From Paralimibaculum aggregatum (GTDB taxonomy: Bacteria; Pseudomonadota; Alphaproteobacteria; Rhodobacterales; Rhodobacteraceae): DNA of 43,470 nt. Location: the NCBI RefSeq assembly GCF_030270585.1, contig NZ_BSYI01000047.1, positions 1-43,470 of the forward strand. Direction: 5' to 3'. The notes beneath the pieces are model-generated. The model did not search any database. It was not told where the DNA came from and worked only from the letters and a program-made list of their open reading frames with translations. Shown one piece after another: positions 16,335 to 24,160 of the stretch. Position 1 is the stretch's first letter; every line of letters begins with the position of its first letter. The translations under genes and the position numbers were made by a program.

Positions 16335-17437
16335 GCCCCGCCGGTCCTCCCATGGCGCTGAAGGGGCGCCGCGTGGTGGAGCTCTCGCAGTTCATCGCAG
16401 GCCCCACCGCCGCGCAGCTCCTGGCCGATTTCGGCGCCGAGGTGATAAAGGTCGAGCCCCCCGGGGGCGACGCCACCCGCCGCCTGCCCGGCACGGAGCA
16501 CGGCAGCGCCTATTACCGCTGCTTCAACACCTCCAAGAGCAACCTGACGCTCGAGATCGGCACGGAGGCCGGCGCGAAGGCGCTCGACGAGCTTCTGGCC
16601 TCGGCCGATGCGGTGGTCTGCAACATCGCGCCGGGAACCCTCGCCCGGCTCGGCCGCGACCCCGAGAGACTGATGCGCGACCACCCGCATCTCGTGGTCA
16701 CGCTGATCTCGGGCTTCGGGCAGGACGACGCTCGCGCCTGCATGGACACCATCGCGCAGTGCGAGAGCGGCTTCGCCTGGATGAACGGCGGGCTCGACGG
16801 CGTGCCGCGGGTTTCGACCTCCTGGCCGGTCGACTACTTCTCGGGGCTCTATGCGGCCTACGCGACCGCGATGGCGCTGGCCGACCCCAGGCGCACGGAG
16901 GGCGTCGTGATCGACGTGCCGATGCTCGAGGTCGCCTCCGCCGTGCTGCTCGGGCCGGCCGCGATCCTCGCGGGCGAAGGCGCGGCGCTCGACGGGCCCA
17001 CCGGCAACCGCGACCGTGCCTCCGCCCCCTCCAGCATCTATGCCTGCGCGGACGGGTACGCCTATGTCTATGCGGGGCTCGACAACTACTGGGCGCGGCT
17101 CGCCCCGGTGGTGGGGGGGCGTGCGGCACCCTTTGGCGACAGGCTGGCGGCCCCGGCCGAGTTCGATGCCGCGGTCGAGGCCTGGACCCGCAGCCGCACG
17201 CGCGACGAGGTGCTGGCAGAGATGGCGCGGCTCGGCATCCCCGCGGGCGCAGTGCGCGACCCGGTGGAGGCTATCGCTGCGCTGCGGGCCACCCGTCCGG
17301 ATGCCGTGACCTCCGAGGGGCCGGAAGGCGCGCGGCTGCCCGTCTTCCCGGCGCGCTTCTCGGGCCAGCGGATCGACCGGCGCCCCGCGCCCCCGCTGCC
17401 CGCCGACAACGCAGACCCAGGAAAGGAAATCCGATGA
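16331..17437 (+). CDS. Family III CoA-transferase (CaiB/BaiF)
   Basis: 368 aa, starting with the typical LKGRRVVELSQFIAGPTAAQLLADFGAEVIKVEPP. The nucleophilic Asp, which forms a mixed anhydride with the substrate, is Asp139 in MDTIAQCESG, the equivalent of the GYDxxxQAxSG motif. The protein is slightly shorter than the usual 390-410 aa. It transfers CoA between carboxylates; donor and acceptor cannot be read. ATGA overlap with both neighbours. Together with the second CoA-transferase at 18247 and a ligase, the cluster has three ways to make CoA esters, so more than one carboxylate may be activated, or the pair may form a heterodimer. Confidence 0.9.
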   Translation: MSPAGPPMALKGRRVVELSQFIAGPTAAQLLADFGAEVIKVEPPGGDATRRLPGTEHGSAYYRCFNTSKSNLTLEIGTEAGAKALDELLASADAVVCNIAPGTLARLGRDPERLMRDHPHLVVTLISGFGQDDARACMDTIAQCESGFAWMNGGLDGVPRVSTSWPVDYFSGLYAAYATAMALADPRRTEGVVIDVPMLEVASAVLLGPAAILAGEGAALDGPTGNRDRASAPSSIYACADGYAYVYAGLDNYWARLAPVVGGRAAPFGDRLAAPAEFDAAVEAWTRSRTRDEVLAEMARLGIPAGAVRDPVEAIAALRATRPDAVTSEGPEGARLPVFPARFSGQRIDRRPAPPLPADNADPGKEIR

Positions 17438-18237
17438 CCGAGCCATCCACACCGCCAAAAGAGGTGCTGCGCCCGGGGCTGCTCGCGGGGACCACAGGGC
17501 TCGTCACCGGCGCGGGCTCCGGCATCGGGCGGGCGGTGTCGCTGCGGCTCGCAGCGCTGGGCATGGCCGTCCACGGCACCGGGCGGCGCGAGGAGGCGCT
17601 GGCCGGCACCGCCACGCTGGCCGAGGGGCTGGCGGGCAGCTTTGCCTACACCCCTTGCAACGTACGCGAGACCGATGCGGTGACGGCGCTTGTGGAGCAG
17701 GTGGCAGCAAACGGGCTCGACCTCCTGGTCAACAACGCGGGCGGGCAGTTCTTCGCCCCCGCCGCCGAGATCAGCCAGAAGGGCTGGAACACGGTCGTCG
17801 ATCTCAACCTCAACGCCATCTTCGCCGTCACCCGGGCCGCCTATCCGCACCTGAAGGCGCGCCGCGGCGCGGTGGTCTCGATGTCGCTCTCGGGGGTGGA
17901 CCGCGGCGGCATGGGCTTCGCGCATTCCATCGCAGCCCGCGCCGGTGTGCTCGGGATGACCCGCTCGCTGGCGCTCGAATGGGCGAGGGACGGCATCCGC
18001 CTCAACTGCATCGGGCCGGGCACGGTCGTCACCGAAGGGCTCGCGGGCGAGGCCGCGCGCGAGATCCTCGACCGTCTGGTCGCCGCGACCCCCATGGGCG
18101 AGCCGACCCCGGTGGAGGAGGTGGCGGAGCTCGTCGCCTATCTCGCGAGCCCTGCCGGGCGGCTGATGACCGGGCAGCTCATCCAGATCGACGGCGCCGC
18201 CCATCTCGGCCCCGGCCTCCACCTGATCGCGAGCTGA
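17434..18237 (+). CDS. SDR, 2,4-dienoyl-CoA reductase-like, altered active site
   Basis: 267 aa Rossmann-fold SDR. Cofactor motif TGAGSGIG (25-32), NNAG (100-103), and MTRSLALEWARDGIRLNCIGPG near the C-terminus, resembling bacterial and peroxisomal 2,4-dienoyl-CoA reductases and trans-2-enoyl-CoA reductases. The classical YxxxK is missing: the segment reads HSIAARAG, with Ser165 and Arg169 at the Tyr and Lys positions. DECR-type enzymes also lack this Tyr but normally keep the Lys. The protein may reduce a double bond by a variant mechanism or be inactive as an oxidoreductase. ATGA overlap with the CoA-transferase upstream. Confidence 0.85.
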   Translation: MTEPSTPPKEVLRPGLLAGTTGLVTGAGSGIGRAVSLRLAALGMAVHGTGRREEALAGTATLAEGLAGSFAYTPCNVRETDAVTALVEQVAANGLDLLVNNAGGQFFAPAAEISQKGWNTVVDLNLNAIFAVTRAAYPHLKARRGAVVSMSLSGVDRGGMGFAHSIAARAGVLGMTRSLALEWARDGIRLNCIGPGTVVTEGLAGEAAREILDRLVAATPMGEPTPVEEVAELVAYLASPAGRLMTGQLIQIDGAAHLGPGLHLIAS

Positions 18238-18246
18238 GGGGACTGC

Positions 18247-19404
18247 ATGACCGCGCTCAAAGATGTCCGCATCCTCGATCTTACCCGTGTGCTCGCTGGC
18301 CCCTGGTGCACCCAGACGCTCGCCGATCTCGGCGCCGATGTCTGGAAGGTCGAACCGCCCGGCCAGGGCGACGACACCCGCGGCTGGCGCCCGCCCGAGA
18401 TCGGCGGCGAGTCGACCTATTTCCACTGCGCCAACCACTCCAAGCGCTCGGTGCATATCGACCTCAAGACCGACGAGGGCCGCGCAGCCGCGCTCAGCCT
18501 GGTCGACCGGGCCGACGTCCTGGTGGAGAACTTCCGAATGGGCGCGCTCGAGCGCTTCGGACTCGGCTGGGAGGCGGTGCATGCGCGCAACCCGCGACTG
18601 ATCTACTGCTCGATCTCGGGCTACGGGCGCACCGGGCCGCGAGCGAGCGAGCCGGGTTACGACTTCTCGATCCAGGCCGAGAGCGGGCTGATGTCGATCA
18701 CCGGGGAGCCGGACGGGCCGCCCTTGAAGTATGGCGTCGCGATCACCGATCTGGTGGCCGGGATGTCGGCGGTGCAGGCGATCCTCGCGGCGCTGATCGC
18801 CCGCGGGCGTACCGGCGAGGGGCAGCATATCGACATTGCCTTGCTCGACTGCGCCGTGGCCGCGACGGCGAACATTGCCTCAGGCTATCTGGCGACAGGT
18901 CGGTCCTCGCGCCGCTATGGCAATGCGCACCCGACCGTCGTGCCCTACCAGCTCTTCGACAGCGCGGACGGGGCCTTCGTCCTGGCGGTTGGCAACGACA
19001 CGCAGTTCGCGACGCTCTGCCGCAAGGTCATCGCCCGGCCCGAACTCGCGGAGGACGAGCGCTACAGCACCAACCGCGCCCGCGTCGCCAATCGCGAGAC
19101 ATTGATCCCCGCGCTGCAGGCAGTCTTCCGGGCCGAGCCCACGGCGGTCTGGATCGACCGGCTGCGGGCCGCGGGCGTGCCGTCCGGCAAGATCCGGAGC
19201 GTGGGCGAGGCGCTCGAATCGCCTGAGATCGCAGCCCGCGGGCTGGTCCACGAGGTGCCCGACGCCTTGCACGGGACGCTGAGGCTGGTGGGCTCGCCGC
19301 TCAAGCTGTCCGCCACCCCGCCGGCGGCACCCAAGGCCCCGCCCCGCGCGGGCGAGCACACGGCGGATATCCTGGACGGCGTGACCGCTCGCCATTCGGG
19401 CTGA
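18247..19404 (+). CDS. Family III CoA-transferase (CaiB/BaiF), second copy
   Basis: 385 aa, closer to the canonical family than the first copy: LKDVRILDLTRVLAGPW at the N-terminus, VENFRMGALERFGLG, and SGYGRTGPRASEPGYDFSIQAESG with nucleophilic Asp139. GAGGGGACTGC precedes the ATG; the 9-nt gap to the SDR is the largest in this arm. It is the last gene of the plus-strand catabolic operon. It may act with the 16331 protein as a heteromer, or on a different acid; the two sequences are clearly paralogous but divergent. Confidence 0.92.
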   Translation: MTALKDVRILDLTRVLAGPWCTQTLADLGADVWKVEPPGQGDDTRGWRPPEIGGESTYFHCANHSKRSVHIDLKTDEGRAAALSLVDRADVLVENFRMGALERFGLGWEAVHARNPRLIYCSISGYGRTGPRASEPGYDFSIQAESGLMSITGEPDGPPLKYGVAITDLVAGMSAVQAILAALIARGRTGEGQHIDIALLDCAVAATANIASGYLATGRSSRRYGNAHPTVVPYQLFDSADGAFVLAVGNDTQFATLCRKVIARPELAEDERYSTNRARVANRETLIPALQAVFRAEPTAVWIDRLRAAGVPSGKIRSVGEALESPEIAARGLVHEVPDALHGTLRLVGSPLKLSATPPAAPKAPPRAGEHTADILDGVTARHSG

Positions 19405-19808
19405 GGCCGTGCGAGAGTGACGCGAAGCGCCATTCGGCAACCCGGAGCCGGGATGCGGGGGACATGGCAGGCCCGCAAGACCCGGCTCCGTTCCCGCGCT
19501 CTCTGCTGCGGGATGCCGGGATCGGGCCGCGTTCCTCGCAACAGGAGTCCCTGGGGCCGATCGCATCGCGACCATTGATGTGCCGGTTCCGGTTGCAATT
19601 GGTGGCAAGGCGAGACCGCACAATCTGTCAGCGACCGTTGCGCGGCTTTCGCCGATCGTGCCGGGCCGCATGAGCGATCGAAGCTCTCGGCTGAAGATCC
19701 TCGTACCGGCAGAACTCGACGCTTTCGCCGTTTCGAGAGGGCGCTGGCATCCAGACGAGAGCCATAGCAATCGCGGGACAGTCAGCCCGCGGCGCTGGAG
19801 CGGCGAAA
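19405..19808. other. Junction stretch without a recognised gene
   Basis: About 400 nt between the end of the catabolic operon and the IS3-type transposase. No frame on either strand looks like a known protein. No OrfA of an IS3 element could be found here although one would be expected upstream of OrfB. Nothing further seen. Confidence 0.5.
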
Positions 19809-20684
19809 ATGCACCCGTTGTCGCGCCAACATGACGATACCCCTCGTGGAGCGGGAGGACGGCAATTGATCCGGACGCTCCGCGAGGGCCTTCTCGCCGA
19901 CGGCGTCGCGATGCCCCCGACCAAGCTCTGCGCCCGGTTCGGTGTGTCGCGGTGTGCGGTCTGCTGCAAGCCGGCCAGGGCGCCCCCGAAGGTCGCCCCG
20001 CGCTTTGCCGAGCCGATCGGGAAGCGCATAGAGGATGACCCCTCCTTCGGCTACCGGACCGTTGCGCACCGTCTCGGGTTCAACAGGAACACGGTCCGAC
20101 GGAACTTCCGGCTCAGGGGCTGGCAGGTCTGGAAGCGGCCGGTGGGCGCGCGGCCGCGGATCGCGGCCATGCCCTCTGTGGCCGCGGCCCCGAACGAACG
20201 CCGGTCGACGGCCCCCTGCCGGGTCTGGACAGGCAAGGACCGCTGGGCCAGGCTTGCGCTTGTCGTGGATCGCCACACCCGGGAGGGCCTCGGCTGGCAT
20301 CTCTCGCATTCAGGCAAGGCGACGACGGCAGCCCCGGCGCTCGAGCACGCCCTTATCGCGAGGTTCGGCACGCTCGGCCGGGTCGGGACGCCGTTCCTGC
20401 TCCGCGCCGACAATGGGTTGGTGTGCACATCCCGGCACGACACCCGGCTCGTGCGACGCTGCGGTCTGAAACAGGCGTTCATCACACCCCACTGCCCGCA
20501 GCAGAACGGCATGATGGAACGCCTGATCCGGTCGCTGGAAGAGCAATGCGTGCATCAGCAGCGCTTCGAAAGCCTGACGCACGCAACCCGCGCGATCGGC
20601 GACTGGATACAGTTCTGCAACACGAGGAGACCACACCGGGCTCTCGGCATCCGGACACCCGCCGAGGTCGGATTGGCGGCCTGA
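19809..20684 (+). CDS. IS3-family transposase OrfB with lost catalytic Asp
   Basis: 291 aa. Residues about 60-110 are the HTH-like region before the integrase core (FGYRTVAHRLGFNRNTVRR), then an rve/DDE domain to the end (RRPHRALGIRTPAEV). Of the DDE triad, Asp201 (LLRADNGL) and Glu237 (NGMMERLI) are present. The first position reads STAPCRVW, with Ala135 where relatives of this IS type, as I recall them, have STDLCRVW. OrfA and clear terminal inverted repeats were not found. Most likely an inactive remnant marking the left side of the mobile region. The reading frame itself is open; the start is uncertain. Confidence 0.8.
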   Translation: MHPLSRQHDDTPRGAGGRQLIRTLREGLLADGVAMPPTKLCARFGVSRCAVCCKPARAPPKVAPRFAEPIGKRIEDDPSFGYRTVAHRLGFNRNTVRRNFRLRGWQVWKRPVGARPRIAAMPSVAAAPNERRSTAPCRVWTGKDRWARLALVVDRHTREGLGWHLSHSGKATTAAPALEHALIARFGTLGRVGTPFLLRADNGLVCTSRHDTRLVRRCGLKQAFITPHCPQQNGMMERLIRSLEEQCVHQQRFESLTHATRAIGDWIQFCNTRRPHRALGIRTPAEVGLAA

Positions 20685-20940
20685 CCCGAGCAGATTCCGC
20701 CGGGTCGATACACCTGGCCGTAAGTGGCGCCATCGCTCGCCAATAGAGCAAGTCTGAGATCGGCGTGGGTATAATCTGGGGAACCGGCCGGCCCGAAATG
20801 CCAGCCGATTGAAATCATTCATCTGATCTTGAGGGATTGGTGGACCAAGAGGGAGAGTTTTCGAACTCCCTTTTTGAGGTTCTACAAGATTGGAATGTCC
20901 AACTCAAGGCACATGAGCGGGACCTGCCGGGACCGCGACC
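20685..20940. other. Region before the mobilisation genes; possible oriT location
   Basis: 256 nt with no gene. It contains TAAGTGGCGCC at 20721-20731, similar to the nic region of RSF1010-type (MOBQ) origins (TAAGTGCGCCCT) but with a one-base difference in spacing and no convincing inverted repeat next to it. A terminator lies at 20851. An oriT is expected close to mobC, so this is a candidate location only. Confidence 0.3.
20851..20876 (+). terminator. Rho-independent terminator with TTCG loop
   Basis: The arm AGGGAGAGTT (20851-20860, with a two-base bulge) pairs with AACTCCCT (20865-20872) around a TTCG tetraloop, followed by a run of T to 20876. This is a textbook intrinsic terminator reading rightward. 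It would isolate the mobilisation genes from transcription coming out of the IS remnant. Confidence 0.7.
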
Positions 20941-21402
20941 ATGACGCAGATCCCGTTGAGAAATCGAGGCGATTCACTTCGGCGCGCATTCGGGGACGCC
21001 ACCGATCTTGCGTCGACGGCTCCCAATGGCGCTGCTTCGCGTCAGAGGCGCCCGACACCTGTGTCGCTCCGGCTGACCGAAGCGGAACGGGCACGACTGG
21101 AACGCGACGCGGCAGGCCGGTCGCTGAGCGCACATATTCGGGAGCGGCTGTTCGGTCAGGCAGCCGCCCCACGCCAAGGTCGGAACCGGGCACCCGTCAA
21201 GGATCACCATGCGCTTGCACGCGTACTCAGCCAGCTCGGTCGCACAGGCCTCGCGAAGGATTTCGAAACGCTGGCCGACGCCGCGGATGACGGCATCTTG
21301 CGTCTCACCCCCGAAACCGAAGCCGCGATCCGCCAGGCCTGCACCGACATAGCTGCGATCCGTCGCGACCTGATTGCTGCCCTTGGGCTCAAGCCGGAGT
21401 GA
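20941..21402 (+). CDS. mobC: MobC-like relaxosome accessory protein
   Basis: 153 aa. A basic N-terminus is followed by a ribbon-helix-helix-like segment (PVSLRLTEAERARLERDAAGRSLSAHIRERLFG, about 40-72). The helical C-terminal region (HALARVLSQLGR through TDIAAIRRDLIAALG) is typical of MobC proteins, which bind oriT and help the relaxase melt and nick DNA. It lies 4 nt upstream of the relaxase gene. The start at 20941 is weakly supported by upstream sequence. Function is inferred from family and from the relaxase neighbour. Confidence 0.8.
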   Translation: MTQIPLRNRGDSLRRAFGDATDLASTAPNGAASRQRRPTPVSLRLTEAERARLERDAAGRSLSAHIRERLFGQAAAPRQGRNRAPVKDHHALARVLSQLGRTGLAKDFETLADAADDGILRLTPETEAAIRQACTDIAAIRRDLIAALGLKPE

Positions 21403-21406
21403 GACC

Positions 21407-22711
21407 ATGATCCTCGTCGGCAATCAGCGCGGGGGCGCTAAGAACCTCGCCCTTCATCTCATGAAGGACGAGAACGAGCGCGTCGAGATCCACGAATTGC
21501 GCGGCTTCGCCTCGACTGATCTGATCTCGGCCTTTCAGGAATCCTACGCCCTCAGCCGCGGCACCCGCTGCCGCCAGCACCTCTTTTCGCTGAGCCTCAA
21601 CCCGCCACCCGAGGAGAGCGTCGCGCCGTCGGTCTTTGAGGATGCCATTGCTCGCATCGAGGCCGAACTCGGTCTGACAGGACAACCCCGCGCCGTCGTC
21701 TTCCACGAGAAGAACGGCCGCCGCCATGCCCATGCGGTCTGGTGCCGGATCGACGCCGACGCCATGCGCGCCGTGCCGCTCCCTTTCACCAAGCGCAAGC
21801 TGCAGGACATCGCGCGCCAGATCTATCTCGAGCAGGATTGGCGCATGCCCCGCGGCTTCGTCCGGTCCGGGGAGCGCGATCCGCGAACCTATTCGCTCGC
21901 CGAGTGGCAGCAGGCAAAGCGCGCGAAGAAGGACCCCGCGGCGCTCAAGGCGATGTTCCAGGATTGCTGGGCGATCTCGGACAGCCGGGCCGGCTTCGCG
22001 CTGGCGCTCCGCGAACGCGGCTACATCCTCGCCCGCGGCGACCGGCGCGGCTTCGTGGCGGTCGACCGCGACGGCGAGGTCTATGCCATCGCCCGATGGG
22101 TCGGGATCAAGACCAAGCAGGTGCGGGCACGGCTCGGCGATGCCGACACATTGCCAGGCACCCAAGCCGCCAGGGCCGAGGCGGCAAAGGTCGTCGCGGA
22201 CCGGCTGCGCGAGATCCGCGAGGAGCAGAAGGCATCGGCTAAGCGCTCCCTGAAACAGTTGGTTGAGAATCACCGTCGCCTTCGAGCCGTACAACAAGCC
22301 GAAGCGGCCTCGCTTGCCAAGAGCCAGGCACGGCGACGAGTGCAAGAGAACGCTGAGCGGTCGGGACGATTGCGAACCGGCCTCCTGGGTCTCCTCGATC
22401 GGCTCACCGGGCGGCGCAAGAAGACGCTCGCTCAGATCCGCTTTGAGGAGACGAAGGCTGCGGAAAGAGATTGCATTGAATCCGCGGCTCTGGAGCGACG
22501 CCACTCCGCTGAGAGCACATCACTACAAGACCGATCGACGACGCTCAAACAGAGTTTTCGCGAGGCCCTTGAGGAGCTCGCGAATGATATTCGTCGATAT
22601 GAGCGAGGTCCTCCGTTCGAGGCGCCTCCGAAGCAGCGCCGTGATGGGCGAGATCTGAGCGAGCGGCCTCGGCGCCGGCGACGACGGGATGGACCCCGCA
22701 TGGAACCATAG
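21407..22711 (+). CDS. VirD2/MobA-like relaxase
   Basis: 434 aa. The N-terminal relaxase domain (PF03432 type, about 1-200) begins MILVGNQRGGAKNLALHLM. The metal-binding histidine motif is FHEKNGRRHAHAVW (first His, then HxH). Tyr residues in the first 60 positions could supply the nicking nucleophile (for example SYALSRG). The C-terminal half is charged and coiled-coil-like, ending in an Arg-rich tail, which fits DNA binding or the transfer signal. It nicks oriT and pilots the strand into the recipient. The ATG at 21407 follows the mobC stop after 4 nt; an in-frame upstream ATG lies inside mobC and is less likely. Confidence 0.85.
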   Translation: MILVGNQRGGAKNLALHLMKDENERVEIHELRGFASTDLISAFQESYALSRGTRCRQHLFSLSLNPPPEESVAPSVFEDAIARIEAELGLTGQPRAVVFHEKNGRRHAHAVWCRIDADAMRAVPLPFTKRKLQDIARQIYLEQDWRMPRGFVRSGERDPRTYSLAEWQQAKRAKKDPAALKAMFQDCWAISDSRAGFALALRERGYILARGDRRGFVAVDRDGEVYAIARWVGIKTKQVRARLGDADTLPGTQAARAEAAKVVADRLREIREEQKASAKRSLKQLVENHRRLRAVQQAEAASLAKSQARRRVQENAERSGRLRTGLLGLLDRLTGRRKKTLAQIRFEETKAAERDCIESAALERRHSAESTSLQDRSTTLKQSFREALEELANDIRRYERGPPFEAPPKQRRDGRDLSERPRRRRRRDGPRMEP

Positions 22712-22766
22712 ATGGCATTTGCGGTCGTCCGAGGGTTTGGTCGCCACGGATCTTCTGGGCACGTTT

Positions 22767-22800
22767 CGGCGCGGCCCGATGGGCCGCGCCGAATTATTCT
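22767..22800. terminator. Bidirectional terminator between convergent genes
   Basis: CGGCGCGGCCC (22767-22777), a three-base loop GAT, and GGGCCGCGCCG (22781-22791) form a perfect 11-bp stem. An AT-rich GAATTATTCT follows on the plus strand. It sits exactly between the convergent relaxase and ardC-like genes. Confidence 0.7.
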
Positions 22801-22807
22801 CTACCGC

Positions 22808-23716
22808 TCAGGCCGCCGCAAACTGCGACCGGCTCTCGCGGCACGACTGAAGGCCGTGCAGGAAATCTGCGGCGCGCTGCGCATGAGCGGCGGCGGTGAA
22901 GATTGCGCGCTTGTCGTTCTTCAGCACTTGCAGCCAGGAGCCGATATAGGCGGCGTGGTCCTCGCGATCCTCGAGCGTGATGCCGAGATCGGCGCAGAGG
23001 AAGGCCGCCCCAAGCTCCGCAACCAGTTCCTCTCGGGCATAGCCGGCATCGCCGAAGCTCTTGCGGCCAAGGTCGCGGTTCAAACGGGTTTCGTGCCGTG
23101 TCCAGTGCGTGCACTCATGCGCGAGGGTCGCATAGTAGCTTTCAGCGTTCCGGAAGGTCTCGAAGTCCGGCATCCGGATCTGATCAAGCGAAGGGATATA
23201 GCAGGCTGAATTTCCGCCCTGGAGGATCTTCGCACCCGTCGCCTCGAAGAAGGCATCCGCTGCGCGGATCCGCTCGTCCGGGTTCTTGGCACGCTCGGCC
23301 AGGGTGGTGAAATGCGCCGGGAGTCCTTCGATCTGCTCGACGTTGAAGACATGGTAGCCCTTCAGGAACGGAATGGCCCGCTCCTCCTCTTCGCCCGTCT
23401 GCTCGTCCAGTTCTGTCTTGACCAGGGTGTTGCAGTAGACCACGGGCGCGCTCTTCTCGCCCTTGCGGACATGCCCGCCAAGCTCCTTGGCCTGTTTGAA
23501 AGTCATCCAGATCGGGGCGGCAAAGCCGCGCTCCATCGCCGTCGCCCAGAGGGTCACGACATTGATCCCGCTATAGGGATGTCCGTTGAACCGCAGCGGG
23601 CGGGAAACCGGCCCGGCGGCATGTGCCGCATTCCAAGGCTGGGTCCAGGGTTTTACACCCATTTCCAAATGCGCGATGATTTGACCGGTGATCCGGGTGT
23701 AAATGTCTGGTTTCAT
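22808..23716 (-). CDS. ArdC-like antirestriction protein (ssDNA-binding / metallopeptidase fold)
   Basis: 302 aa. The N-terminal ArdC-type ssDNA-binding domain (DIYTRITGQIIAHLEMGVKPWTQPW, about 4-130) is followed by a zincin-like domain with HECTH (His200, Glu201, His204) and a downstream Glu in REELVAELGAAF. ArdC proteins enter recipient cells during conjugation or protect single-stranded incoming DNA and counter type I restriction. The start at 23716 is preferred to an ATG 33 nt upstream because GGAAGGAAAACGCC lies before it. The location next to the relaxase and upstream of a type I RM operon fits a leading-region role. Confidence 0.88.
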   Translation of the reverse strand: MKPDIYTRITGQIIAHLEMGVKPWTQPWNAAHAAGPVSRPLRFNGHPYSGINVVTLWATAMERGFAAPIWMTFKQAKELGGHVRKGEKSAPVVYCNTLVKTELDEQTGEEEERAIPFLKGYHVFNVEQIEGLPAHFTTLAERAKNPDERIRAADAFFEATGAKILQGGNSACYIPSLDQIRMPDFETFRNAESYYATLAHECTHWTRHETRLNRDLGRKSFGDAGYAREELVAELGAAFLCADLGITLEDREDHAAYIGSWLQVLKNDKRAIFTAAAHAQRAADFLHGLQSCRESRSQFAAA

Positions 23717-24160
23717 GGCGTTTTCCTTCCATTTTCGAGTTGCGTTCATGCAACCCGACTAGGCCCGCGCCAATGAGCGGGGGGAGAGCGTCAAGTCCGC
23801 AGCGGGCGGAGGGGGATCACCCGCTCTGCACGACCGAAAGGGAGGAAGAGCGGGGATACCGCCCGCGGCGCCCGGAGCGCGCAGCGCGTAGGGTTTAGTC
23901 TTGACACGCGATGGGGCCGCAGGCCCCTCTTGCGCGAGGGATCGAAGCCCGAAGGGCCGAGACAGCAATCAGCGGGCTCGGTTTACGAGAGCCCGGTCCG
24001 GCAACGCCGGACGCGCCAATGTGAGTGCGATTTTGAAAACCCATTTGTTTTCGACTCTAGGAGGACAAATCTGTATCTTGGTCAAGCACATAGGGAAAGG
24101 CCGGACGCTCCAACGGAACCCGGACAAATAAACCCACAAGAAAATAAAGAGAAACGAAGA
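23717..24160. other. Structured intergenic region with three GC hairpins
   Basis: About 440 nt between divergent genes. It contains a consensus-like TTGACA (23901-23906) and GGGGCC-GCA-GGCCCC (23913-23927). It also contains GCCC-GAA-GGGC near 23947 and the perfect 7-bp stem GTCCGGC-AAC-GCCGGAC (23996-24012). After 24020 the sequence turns AT-rich and leads into the helicase gene. Candidates are oriT/leading-strand initiation, a structured leader RNA or promoters for the two divergent genes. No open frame here looks real. Confidence 0.45.

Noticed and set aside
20765-20780. TATAAT at 20770 as a promoter for mobC
   Set aside because: No -35 element at 16-18 nt upstream, and a strong terminator lies between it and mobC.
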